Assembly (NCBI RefSeq): GCF_025698545.1
Contig: NC_068569.1
Location: 23,994,001-24,058,000 of the forward strand
Reading direction: 5' to 3'
DNA: 64,000 bases
Origin: Gossypium raimondii
Lineage: Eukaryota; Streptophyta; Magnoliopsida; Malvales; Malvaceae
Part shown: positions 21,702 to 33,270 of the stretch, one piece after another
Numbering within the stretch: the first letter of the stretch is position 1
Layout of the letters: every line of letters begins with the position of its first letter
Position numbers and translations under genes: made by a program
Notes under the pieces: generated by a model
The model's database searches: none
What the model was told of the DNA's origin: nothing
The model's input: only the letters and a program-made list of their open reading frames with translations

Positions 21702-22438
21702 AAGGTAAACTAAAAATTTTCATCAAGACAAAAAGTTTATTCTATCCTTTTTATTCTGGTTAAAATTATAAACAGTAAGCTAACGTGGCAGTTAAAAAAT
21801 TCGTATAATAATAAATTTAGCTCTCAATTTTTACATATTATATCAATTTAGTCATAATTTTAAAAATTAACCTTCAAAATTTACAAAATCTCAATTTAAT
21901 CCTAATTCTAAAAATTCAAAGAAATATATAAAACTACATAAACATTTTAAATATATACATAATAAATTTAATAAATGTATAAAAATAAAAAGTTATGTTA
22001 AAAACATAATATTAAATATTAAATAAATATACTTATATTAATATAAAAATTTAAATTTTATATATTATTATTTTTTGTTAACAATATTTTTATTTTTATT
22101 ATATTTTTAAATTATTTATTATATTTTTTAAAAAATATTTATGTATTTTTATATGTTTCTTTTAATTTTTTTGGAATTAGGATCAAATTGAGACCATTAA
22201 TAAATTTTCAGATTAATTTTTAAAATTATGACTAAATTGATATAATATGTACAAGTTGAGGGAAAATTTTGTTATCATATCGATTTTTAAACTGCTACGT
22301 CAGCTGGCCATTTGTGATTTTAACAAGAGTGACCGATATGATCGAACTATGTAACGCGAGTATTTAAATTGCAAACTTTTTATTTTGAGTTCTTAAAATG
22401 AATTTTTTTTATAGTTGGGTGACTATCTGTAGTTTACC
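21702..22438. mobile_element. MULE-like inverted-repeat element with 9-bp target duplication
   Basis: Ends AAGGTAAACT and AGTTTACC, flanked by TTAAATATA on both sides (21693-21701, 22439-22447). Inner arms also pair: TTATATCAATTTAGTCATAA near 21838 with its complement near 22215, and CTCAATTTAATCCTAATTC near 21888 with its complement near 22175. No coding sequence. It lies 270 bp past the methyltransferase stop codon. Confidence 0.7.
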
Positions 22439-22447
22439 TTAAATATA

Positions 22448-24159
22448 ATTAAACAATTAATTTTTTGCATAAAAAGATCTCTCTGATCCATCTCATTGTC
22501 AAAATTAAGCAAATTAATCCTCTCAAAAGAATTAGAGTAATTATTCCTTATCAATTTGAAATTGAACAACTAAGGACAATTAATCACAATATTGATATTT
22601 TTATCAATTGTACATATTTTGTATTGTTATAATAACAAATTTAACCCTTAAATTTTACGCATTCTATCAATTTGATGTTAATTTAATAAATTTAACTTGC
22701 AACACCTACATATTCTATCAACATTTACATTGAATATCTAAACATCAAAGGCTTAAATTGTTATTGTGCCAATCTAAATTATGCACAATTGATAGAAAAC
22801 ATTAATACCGTGATTGATTATTCTTAATTGATCCGATTTTTCAAAAGGGACTAAATTGCTGAACTTTAAATTTAAGAGGGACCAGAAAGGTATTTTTTTC
22901 TTCTTTTTTTACTTTGTCTCCTACGTGGGACTTCCCATCTCACCACATTGGTGTATCTCTCTCCTTTGTTCATGCTTTGGACACGTGTCCTTCCAGTATG
23001 CCATATGGAGCTCTCCATGACGTCCCGTTATGTGTCACGCACCGTCCCGAACAAGCGACTCCGTTGGCCTTTTTACTTCTTTCGGCTCTCTTCAGTTTCT
23101 TAAGCTGAGTTATCTATGATAGATATCAAATTAAATTAATGTCTGTACTATTAAAAATTTATATAAAATTAAATTTGAATAAATTTAATATTTATTATTT
23201 AAAAAAATTATTTGCAGTTTGAAATAGTTAATATTTTAAAATTTTATAGTTTTGTAAATAAAATTTTATTTAGAATTAAATTACAATTAAAAATATTTTT
23301 AAAATATTTTTATACAATAAATGTTAAATTTGTTCAATTTAAATCTATTTGATTCTTTTAATAGTATAAAGATTAATTTGATCCAATCCTATAACCTTTA
23401 TGTTGATTTCCGATAAATGTGATTTTTTTGTGAAATTACGGTGAATACATTGTCCTATCTTCATAAATACGATTTTTTTATTTTTAAGATAGTAAATGAA
23501 TCAATTTAAATGAATAAATTTTTAATTATGATGATTTGTTCATTTTCTATTTCTCAACTAATTTTTTATCGAAACTATTTCTAAACTAATTCATATTTTG
23601 TTTATGTTGATTTAATTGTTAAAGATATGTGACCCAAATTTTTATTAAATAAAAGACGACAAAGGCTGTACAAGCGAAATCCGTATAGAAGTATGATTCT
23701 TCTATTTGATGTTAATTAAAATAAGGTGTTTTAACATTACTGCATTATTTCTATTTGACCTTGATTAGAATATGGTTTTACAAACCTATAAATAGATGTA
23801 GTTGTCTCTCTTCTTGTATCATTCGAATTTGACATAGTGAATTTTTTCTCTACCTGTGGTTTTTTTTAAGGGTTTTCACATAAAATCTGTGTGTTCTATT
23901 TTTTTCTCTTTTCTTGCCATTATTGACATTTTGTTTTTATAGATTAAAATTTTCAAATTTATAATTATTTGTATTTATATTCGCTTTTTTAACTTAATTA
24001 AATATCTTCATAAGTACGAATTGAGATGAAATGTGGTGGGAACTTTTTTACATTAGTGAGGGTGTAATTTTGGGGACGCAGTCGTGAAGTTAGATAAAAC
24101 ATAATAACATTAATTGTGATTGTAAGTAATTTTTAAAAAATAATAAAAATTTAAAGGGA
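22448..24159. other. Gene-free stretch with a local ACGT-motif island
   Basis: AT-rich apart from 22918-23105, a less AT-rich island carrying CTACGTGGGA (22921), the perfect palindrome GGACACGTGTCC (22979-22990) and TGACGTCCC (near 23019). These resemble ABRE/G-box and TGA-type bZIP sites, but no transcription unit is visible beside them. The 64-codon open frame across the island shows no family sequence. Confidence 0.45.
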
Positions 24160-24168
24160 GAGATTTAC

Positions 24169-25266
24169 GGGTATTTTACCAATAAAAGCCCTTTTTTTTC
24201 AAAATTTACTGAAATGGGCCAACTATTTAATTATTTACCGGAATGGTCCATTTTCCGCGAAATCGCGTCCACGTCAGCGCGATGTCAGGGTACGCGCCAG
24301 GAAATTGCATCCACATCAGCGCGACTTGCTGACGTGGATGAAAATCGCACCCTAGAGGACGCGATTTGCTGACGTGGCATGAACAGTTTATATTTTTTAG
24401 CTTGAAAAACTTTGAAAGGCCATAAATTTTGGCTCGGTTGTCCGATTGAGACAATTTTTTTTATTTCGAATAACTTTTCGAGATCTACACACTGACAAAC
24501 TGCTTAGAGATGAATAGGGACTAATTTGTAAAGTAGAATTTGTTAGTTACGAGTATAGGGACTAAAGTGTAATTATTTCAAAATTAGCATGAAATTTTTG
24601 TATTTAAGAATATTTGAATGTTATGGAAGGATGAAATTGAATTTGAATTAAAAAACGAAGCTTAGATTTCAAAATATGACTATTTAGGTTTTAGGGACTA
24701 AATTGAATAAAATGGAAAATTTTAGGGAACTTCTCAAAAGTGGAATGAGCTGACTTATACCTATAACAGGATGATATAAGACAATTCTGTAAAAAAAGAT
24801 CCGGTGTTTACTTCAAATAAATAAGGAAAATAATGATTTGAATGTTTCAAAATTCAATTTTAAACCAAAAAAATCAAAATTTAGGGGCAAAAAATGATCT
24901 TTTTCGACGAAAACTGCGGCAAACCGCCTTCGGCTGTTTTTCAGCGCGTAGATCTCAAAAATTTATTCGAAATAAAAAAAATCGTTTCAATCGGACAACC
25001 GAGCGAAAAGTTATGGCCTTTCAAAGTTTTCCAAGCTTAAAAACATAAACTGTTCATCCACGTCAGCAAATCGCGTCCTCGTAGGCGCGATTTGTGTCCA
25101 TGTTAGCAAATCGCGCTGACGTGGACACGATGTCCTGACACGTACCCTGACATCGCGCTGACGTGGACGCGATTTCACGAAAAATGACCCATTCCGGTAA
25201 ATAATCAAAAAATCGGCCCATTTCGGTAAATTTTAAAAAAAAACGGCTTTTTTTGGTAAATTACCC
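24169..25266. mobile_element. MULE-type foldback element with about 335-bp inverted arms and perfect 9-bp target duplication
   Basis: Ends GGGTATTTTACCAA and TTGGTAAATTACCC, flanked by GAGATTTAC on both sides (24160-24168, 25267-25275). The arms (about 24169-24505 and 24930-25266) match along their length at what I estimate as near 90% identity, so the insertion is fairly young. Each arm carries GC-rich words of the form AATCGCGTCC-ACGTCAGCGCGA, and TGACGTGG or its complement occurs three times per arm (near 24269, 24329, 24370 and 25058, 25117, 25159). The 0.4 kb centre has no gene. Confidence 0.85.
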
Positions 25267-25275
25267 GAGATTTAC

Positions 25276-27757
25276 TTATTTCAATATGAAATCAATATTG
25301 TTAAGCTTTTCGCATTTTTAATATTTTAATGATTTAATGATTATATATTATATTTAATTTATTTAGATCATATATATCAAGTTTGTTATGAATTAAATTT
25401 TTTAATTATTTTGTATATATAAAAAGCTTTCAACAATTTAATAAATATTAAGGATAATAAAATTAGGTTTACGAGGACTTGGCTAAACACTACACTTATT
25501 TACTCGGATCTTCCTCTCCAACATCTTTCCACAACTTCCCGTTTTTGCTAGAACTTACCTAAACCCTCCTCTACGTTCTAATGTCTTTCAAAAGATGACA
25601 CAGCATCAGTTGTCAGTTATGGATTTTATCTTGTTGGAAAATAAGACGACAAGTTTGAGTGGGTAACGTTAAGACGTATTTATCGGAAGTGGGAAACACA
25701 TGGGTTTATTGAAAATCACTTGAAACCCTCTTTGAGGCAGACAAAGATAATAATGTCTCCAGAAAAAGAATATTTAATTATCAAAATTTCATTCAACAGT
25801 AATCTTAAAATTAAGATTTATTAAAAAATCTTAACATATAACCAGTGCTAATACTCTCATGTGTTTAAGTCACGTGATTTAATAATCTCAATCAAGTTCA
25901 AAGTGTAATGATAACTAATTTCTGTTTAAAATAAATAAAATCAACGGTTGATATAAATTCTTCGGTCAACAAAACCCGAAAGGAAATAAATAGTCAAATA
26001 AATGGAAAAATAAAAAAGAGGAAAATGTCAATTATTCAAAATGGTCTAACATTGCAGCCTTTGAAACATGACCAAATTTCGTCACCTTCTATTTTTCATC
26101 ACTGCTTACGTTCTCTTAACTTCAAATTTTTATCTAAAAAGAAAAAAAAAACCCTCCAATTTTTACCGAAAACACAAAATTTTAACGATATTATATTATA
26201 TTACTATAGACCCTATCACGTTTCGTGTTGAGTTTTAGTTTGATTAATATCGATATTATTGTCAATACAGGAATATGTGGATTCGAATGCGTTGAAGCAT
26301 ATTATCCTCCTATTTAAGGGTTGAGGGAGGGTTATAAGTAGTTTTAGGCATCGTATAAAAAATAACATATATATTAAAAACCTATAATGAGATTAATGTT
26401 TAAAAAAATTATTATTTATTTTTTAATCAAATTATAAAGTAAATATTTGAATATTAAAATACACTTAAGTCTATGTACTCTCTTTTATATTTGAAATTTA
26501 ATCTTTATATCTATTTTTCGAACTTAAAATTTCAGATTCAATTGTTAACACAACAACATTAATTTCTTTTGTTAAATTTGTTGGTGTGGTATTTTAATTT
26601 AAAAAAAACTCACTTCGTAGTCATGTAACAAAAATGGCATTGCAATTGACTTAAATTTAACAAATAATTTTATTACTATTAACAATTCTTAAAAGTTATA
26701 TCAACATTTTGATCAAAATAAAATATTTGAGCTAATCAAAGACATTTTAAAATTAAATTATCAATTTATGTTGAAAAGTCAAGTATAAAGATATAATCTT
26801 AAATCCGAATGTAGCATAGGGATCAATATTGAAATTTGATCATTATTATATAATTTTAAATTTTATTGTAGCATAAGCAGTAAAGTTTAAGTTTGACCAT
26901 TTTCTATATAATGAAAAAGAAAGAAAGAAAGGTGGATACACGTTTCAACCAACCAGTTCGATTCAGTCAAACAACCATGATTCTAAGTTTTAAAGCTTTA
27001 TACATTTGGAATTTAGTCCTACTTTTATTTTCAATAATTTAATCCCTTTACTTTGTAGATTTAAAATCTGTTTTCAAATCATATATAACCGCATATCATT
27101 TTAATTGAAAACTAAATGATATAAATTATTTAAAATAATTAAAAACATTATAAAATATAGAGAGCAAATTATTTGAGAAATTAAAGGATAATGATTAAAT
27201 TTCAAGCTTAAGTATATCAGAGGGACTAAATTTAAAACAATCCATTTTATAAAATGCAAAAAAAAAAGTTTTAGAATTTAGTGGCTAATACTGTGGAAAT
27301 TTTATGTTAATTTTATTGGTGTAACATTCTAAAATTTAAAAGTATTCACTCAATAATCATGTGACAAAAAACCATTGTAATAGATATGAATTTAACAAAG
27401 AATTTTAATGATGTCAATAATTCTTAAGTTTTATGTTAGCATTTTAATTAGAATAAAATATTTAAATTAATTTATGACATTATGAATATTATAGTACCAA
27501 ATTATATTAAAAATTAAATCTTAAATTTGAGTATAATAGTATAGGGATTTAAATTGAAATTTAACCATTTTTATATACTCTAAAGAGATAGAGGACCTTG
27601 AAATTTAACTATGTTAATAATGTTGTAAAAGAGAAAAGGAAAGGGCACTTGTCAAAGAAGGTTCCCAGTATAGAAACACGGAGATAGATATGTTAGATGA
27701 AAAGGGTGTGATGAAGTGCAAAGGTCTGTAGCTTTTGAAGCCGCTGCTTTCGAACCT
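25276..27757. other. Gene-free AT-rich stretch with old repeats
   Basis: No gene recognised. Besides the SINE-like copy noted separately, the part 26440-26860 and the part 27000-27575 share the same order of diverged phrases (GTTAATTT-TTGGTGT, ATCATGT-ACAAAAA, AATTTAACAAA-AATTTTA, AATAATTCTTAA, AATAAAATATTTAA), so they are old copies of one repeat. About 27600-27757 is slightly less AT-rich flank next to the tandem duplication. Confidence 0.5.
26228..26370 (+). repeat. SINE-like dispersed repeat
   Basis: GTGTTGAGTTTTAGTTTGATT (box-A side), then GGATTCGAATGCG (box-B side) and the shared tail ATTATCCTCCTATTTAAGGG. Same family as 6438-6567, 32812-32945 and 33163-33270. Confidence 0.5.
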
Positions 27758-28261
27758 GAAAATGGTGAGAGAGACATAAAAGGAGGGGTCTCTCCCTATC
27801 TCACAAGTGGGGAGAACAATGAAGTTAAAAGCATTTGGGAAGATATTATTATTAAATGAATTCATTCAGTTTATTAAAAATGTAATGACCCAAAATTCAC
27901 GGGTATCGAAAAAGTGTAATATCGGGCCTCCGTCTTAATAAACCAAGTTTGTAAATAATTATTAAAAATATTTATGAGTCTAGTAGTGTGTTTAATTAGA
28001 TTTTAATCTTGAAAATGGTGAGAGAGACATAAAAGGTGGGGTCTCTCCCTATCTCACAAGTGGGGAGAACAATGAAGTTAAAAGCATTTGGGAAGATATT
28101 ATTATTAAATGAATTCATTCAGTTTATTAAAAACGTAATGACCCAAAATTCACGGGCATCGAAAAAGTGTAATATCGGGCCTCCGTCTTAATAAACCAAG
28201 TTTGTAAATAATTATTAAAAATATTTATGAGTCTAGTAGTGTGTTTAATTAGATTTTAATT
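27758..28261 (+). repeat. Recent 253-bp tandem duplication spanning an LTR edge
   Basis: 27758-28010 and 28011-28261 are nearly identical, with only a few substitutions (ggagg/ggtgg, aatgtaatg/aacgtaatg, cgggtatc/cgggcatc). The unit contains about 123 bp of flank plus the first 130 bp of the solo LTR, so the duplication is younger than the insertion. Confidence 0.9.
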
Positions 28262-28462
28262 AAGTGAATTTAGCTTAATTAAGAGAAAGTAGGAAGAAGG
28301 ATTAGATTGAATAAGGGTAAAAGTTGAATTATAGATTAAAAGAAAATATAAAGGACCAAAATGGAAAATATCCCATTAAGTAATAGTTGAGGCGGTAATT
28401 AATATTAGAATATAATAGCATAAATTATTATTTAATTGATATTATATTATTAAATTAATGAA

Positions 28463-28494
<32 letters not shown>

Positions 28495-30631
28495 GCCAAA
28501 TGTATGGTAATAAAATATACATGTGTAATAAAAATAAGCATACAATTGTAATTCATGGATTTAAATTACTTATTATTTAAGTACATATATATTTATTATT
28601 TATTATTAAGTAAAAGATATTTATTAATTAAATAATTATATTATAAGATTTTTATGTGGTAAATAAATTAAATAAAGACAAATGTATGATGATGATTTAA
28701 TACAAGTGTATGGTAATAGTAATTACATGTGTAATAATAATAAATATACGTATTTAATAATAGAATATGTATTGCTTATTAATTAAGTAAATATATATTA
28801 TTATATTATTATAATTAAAACAAAACAAATAAAAGAAAAGAAAAGGAATTGAAAAGAGAAACAGAGAATAGAAACGAAAACAGAGTAGGGAAAGAAAGAA
28901 AAGAAAAGAGAAAGAAAGAAAGGAAAAATTAGGGTTTAAGGTTTTAAAGCTTTAAAAGGTAAGTCAATCAAGTCCTTTTCTTTTAATTTTGATGTTTTAG
29001 AAGTCTTAGAACAAAGTTTTGTTGAATTCAAGCTAAATTTTTGTAAGTTCTTAGATTTTTGAACATGATTCGTGTTGAACAAATTGTTAAATTAGGGGTT
29101 TGGTTTATAGAGTTTCTAGTTAAATTTGATAAAATGATTAAATTGTAAACTAGGTTATAAGTTTTACATAGCTGGGATTAAATTGTAAGAAGTTTTAAAT
29201 GAGGGTTTTATTATGAATATTGAATAGTTGAGTTAAATATGGCAAGAAATTAAGTAGAAAAGAAATATGAATTAAGTTAGAAAAGTAAGTAAACTTAGTT
29301 AGGATTAAATTGAGAATAAGTAGGAATTGAATAAAAATCAATTATTTATTGTAATTTAATGCCGTGATTAATAGTGAAAATTATTATTTTCGTAGCTAAC
29401 AAAGAACTCGAGGCATCGGCATCGAAAGGAAAGGAGAAAGCTATCGAGGACTAAAACGGGAGATTTACGGTTTGTATTACTATAATTCAAATAACTTATT
29501 ACTAAATGCTATATTTAAATTTATATGTATGGTAAGTGAAATATAAGGTAAGTATTATTATTAAGTTGAAAGAAATTCACTCGAATGATGAATATAAGTG
29601 TAGAATTGAATTGAATATATTGGCTTGAAAAATGAAAAAGTGAATTTTGAATTGAATTGTGATTGAAAGTGAAAAAGTGGAATTGAATTGAAATTTGAAT
29701 TTGGAGACCCTATTAACTAGTCGGGTTGAGTCCGATATAGTTGGCATGCCATAGGATTGGAAGAGTTCAGGGATACTTCGACCTCAAGTCGATGAGACAT
29801 TGGGTGTCACTATATTTCTTCGGATAGATTCGATGAGGTACTGGGTACCAACTTTCTTCGGCTTTGCCGATGAGACATTGGGTGCCAACTATTGCTTTGA
29901 ACTATCCGATGAGGCACTGGGTGTCATACTGGAGTGTTTGGTTGGATTCGTGTATCTGTCAAAGTCCAAGTTTTGTTAATAGGGGTAAATAATGAAATGA
30001 TAAACCGAATGAGTTGATCAATCGAGCTATTGAAATGAGATGAAAAAGTTGAATTGTGAATTGAAATGTGTATGAGATTGATGAATGAACTTAAGGTTCA
30101 TGATGTGTCCAAGTTCAAATTGTGGATATATGATATTAATTGATGATTTGTTATTGTTGAAATATGAATTTTGAGTTTAAATTTGTATGTGTGATTTGTG
30201 CATTACATGTTTATTGTTGTTATAATTGAATTATGATAATATCACTGAGTATGAAATACTCAGCGTACAGTTGTTTCCGTGCGTAGGTCGATAGAGGTTA
30301 AAGGTTTCGGTTTAGCGTCCAGATCAATCCCGACTTCAGCATAACTTCGGTGATGTATTTTTCCTTTGGTAAATGTGCCATGTACTTCGGTCTTATTAAA
30401 GAGTCTTGTAAGTTTTGGTTGTAAAGAATTGGTCTCTAATGTTTGAATGATAAATGAAACGTTAAGTTATAAAAAAAAATGAAGTCAATTAATAACAAAT
30501 ATTTATATGAATTTATGATTATATTATAATACGTTTGTTATTTATTTAAGAATTATTTGTAAATTATTGACATGTCCGGTAATATCTCGTAACCCTGTTT
30601 CGGCGACGGTTTAGGGTTAAGGTGTGTTACA
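28134..30631. mobile_element. Probable solo LTR of about 2.5 kb
   Basis: The LTR begins TGTAATGACCC at 27881 in the first tandem copy (CGTAATGACCC at 28134 in the second) and ends GGTGTGTTACA at 30631. AAAAA flanks both sides (27876-27880 and 30632-30636). TG...CA ends with a 5-bp duplication fit an LTR, and no coding sequence or second LTR is seen. Inside are an (AT)14 microsatellite and four quasi-repeats of GATGAGRYAYTGGGTRYCAH near 29791, 29832, 29869 and 29908, a pattern I associate with Gypsy-type LTRs in cotton. The A-rich target duplication is weak evidence on its own. Confidence 0.7.
28463..28490. repeat. (AT)14 microsatellite
   Basis: Uninterrupted AT dinucleotides within the solo LTR. 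Confidence 0.95.
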
Positions 30632-30861
30632 AAAAATGTTTAAAAAGTTAGATTTATAAAAAAAGTTAAATTTGTAATGTTATAAAAAAAGGTTTAGATA
30701 TTAAATAAAATGTTTTTATTTACAAAATTATAAAAATTTTAAAAATATTAGTTATGTTAAATGGTAAATTATATTTTTTAAACTATAAATGGTAACTTTA
30801 TTTTAATTTGGTCTTATTTAATTTTTTTTAATAATACGATAATTAAATTGATTCATTTAGG

Positions 30862-31330
30862 CATAATGACTTATTTAACCTTCTAATTTTATAAAAATAG
30901 CGTTTTAGCCCATTTTCAGCTTTTTAATTCTTGAACTTGTATTGTTTGTCAAATCAACTCAAAATGGATGGAAAAGTTAACGTCAGTTAACTTTGCTGGC
31001 GTAGCATCCACGTATATGTCTATTAGCAATTAATTATATTTTTAAATTAAAAATATTGAAAAATATTTATTTTTATAAATTTTATACTTTTTAAATAATT
31101 TATATTTTTTTTGAATTTTTTTAAATTTAAAAATTTAATTTATTGCTATTGCGGCATCCACGTATATTTTTATATGCCACGTAACCGAAGTTAACAAACC
31201 TTACATTTTCATCCATTTTGGATAGAGTTGATAAACAACACAAGTTTAATAATTAAAAAGACGAAAAATTAAATGGAAGGCTAAGATGATTTTTTTATTA
31301 TAAAATTGTAATGCCAAATAAGTCATTGTA
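30862..31330. mobile_element. Family B MITE, copy 2 (best preserved)
   Basis: Left arm CATAATGACTTATTTAACC, right arm ending CAAATAAGTCATTGTA. The arms pair for about 200 bp, through TTGTTTGTCAAATCAACTC and its diverged complement and the paired GCATCCACGTATAT words near 31004 and 31149. The target duplication is unclear. Confidence 0.7.
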
Positions 31331-31497
31331 CTATCCATTTAATAGTAGAAGATCTATTCGATTAGATCCCTATAATAGAACGACCTCTCGTATATATTAG
31401 AAGGTTAAATAAACCATTGTATTATCCATTTTATAGTAAAATATATTTTAATCAGATCCCTATAATAAAACGATCTCTCGTATATATCCACCTAACA
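31323..31497 (+). repeat. Two-copy tandem repeat of about 87 bp
   Basis: ATTGTACTATCCATTTAATAG...GATCCCTATAATAGAACG..CTCTCGTATATAT is followed by a diverged second copy (ATTGTATTATCCATTTTATAG...). It begins within the end of the family B MITE. Confidence 0.7.
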
Positions 31498-32811
31498 ACA
31501 AAGCTAGGAATTGTTTTATCTATCTTCATATTATTTTTATAATAGGTCAAAATATTAATATATATATATACATAAACATAATTCTTAAAATTATTTTTAA
31601 AAAGATATCAAGGTAAACTAGCATGTTTTAAAAGGCGATAAACTACAGTATTTATTAAAATTATCTAATTTTATGGATTGCATTTACATTTTAAGGGAAA
31701 AAATATTAAATTTAAAACGAATCAACGTAAAATTGATGGATTGAGTGAGACCATAAATTAAAGATAAAAAACAAGGATAATTGCTTAAAACCAGATTATT
31801 CAGCGGGATGGACCCACCCACCCATGATTCCAAAGGAGAAAAAATGTTACATGTCATTATTTGTCCTCTTCATCCAAATTGCCATTTACCTAATAATAGA
31901 CTCAATCTTCATTCTTCAATAAAACTATTATATTAAGACTTAAATTATATTTTAGTTTTTTTATATGTTAGATTAAAAAGTAAATTAGTCTATTTATTAA
32001 AAAATTTATCTATTTTTGTAATTAAAAACTGGTCTGTATACATTAATATCTGTCAACCACACTAACTTTTAACAAGACAAAAGGTTAAAATTTTAATGAA
32101 GAAAGATCAAATTACTCTTTAGTCTAATACACGAGATTAATTTACCCATTTATTATGTAGAGGAAGTAAAATACAATTTGACTTTTAATATTCCATGATA
32201 TTTTTACTTATTTTTATATTTTTATAAATTATGAACATATTTAAAATATTATATATATTTATAGGTTACCATATTCCCATATCTCATATGGGAAGATTTA
32301 TTAAGAAGTCACTTTTATCATATAAGCTATGATCCTATCAACTATATGATAATGTCATATAAAACATATGATTGTTGACTAAGATTTTAAGTATTTTGAT
32401 TAAATACTCGTATTTAAATCTTGTGATGGCATCTTTAACAAAAAAATATATCAATTGTATTTTCTAAAATCAAAATATCAGTTGTGCCAAAAAAATCAAA
32501 ATACCCAAGATGCAAATCAATAGAAGAAATCAAAATATTTGGTTTATTCTTTAATAATTTCTCAAGATTTAAATCTATAGATGAAATAAAGAAAAAAATT
32601 TTAAAAAATACCCAAGATGTAAATCAAAACAACTTTGTCATGGTTGAAGGAAGGAGAAAATTCAATTTCTGAATTTTCTTCAAATTTATTAGTCAACAAC
32701 GACAAATAAAAATAATTTTATATGCTATTATATGATTGGATGTGATTGTAGGATTTATTTAATAATTTCAATTAATGTATATTAGTAAGTGTCTTAGAAT
32801 GAGTAAGGTAA
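31498..32811. other. Gene-free AT-rich stretch
   Basis: No gene, RNA gene or clear element boundary seen. A 62-codon open frame at 32484-32672 is Lys/Ile-rich and overlaps a short internal direct repeat (ATACCCAAGATG-AAATCAA near 32499 and 32607); I regard it as chance. Confidence 0.45.
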
Positions 32812-32945
32812 AGTCGATTGAGTCTTAACTCGATTGGTATGGGTACTGTTGTCAAAGTAGGAGGATGTGAGTTCGAGTGCGCTAAAATACATTATCTTCC
32901 TATTTATGGGCTAGAGATGAATAATAAGTACTTTTAAGCAGTCTA
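32812..32945 (+). repeat. SINE-like dispersed repeat
   Basis: CTTAACTCGATTGGTATGGG (box-A-like) and GTGAGTTCGAGTGCGC (box-B-like), then ATTATCTTCCTATTTATGGG. The clearest tRNA-like pair in the family. Confidence 0.55.
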
Positions 32946-33162
32946 TTTCTATTGACTTTAGGTAATTATTGTTTTTCTATTTCTATTTTTCAAAATAATT
33001 GGGTAAGGAAAAGAGATATTAAGGAGTGAACCCAATTTTAAATGTCACGTAATAGTATAAAAAATAATATGGTCCGTAAATAAATGTAATTGCTGGCAAA
33101 TTTAATTATTCCTTCACACATTAACTAATTTCACAAATTATAAATTCATTACTAAATCGATT

Positions 33163-33270
33163 GAGTTTTAGTTTAATTAGTATTGATATTATTGTCATGA
33201 AGTGCGTGAAGTGCATTATCTTCTTATTTTAAGACTGTAAAGGAATTATAAATAATTCTAAACATCATAT
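33163..33270 (+). repeat. SINE-like dispersed repeat, decayed
   Basis: GAGTTTTAGTTTAATTAGTA and the tail TGCATTATCTTCTTATTTTA match the other copies; the box-B segment is lost. Confidence 0.4.

Noticed and set aside
32812..32945. A functional tRNA gene
   Set aside because: Box A and box B words are present, but the full cloverleaf cannot be formed and the unit recurs as a dispersed repeat.
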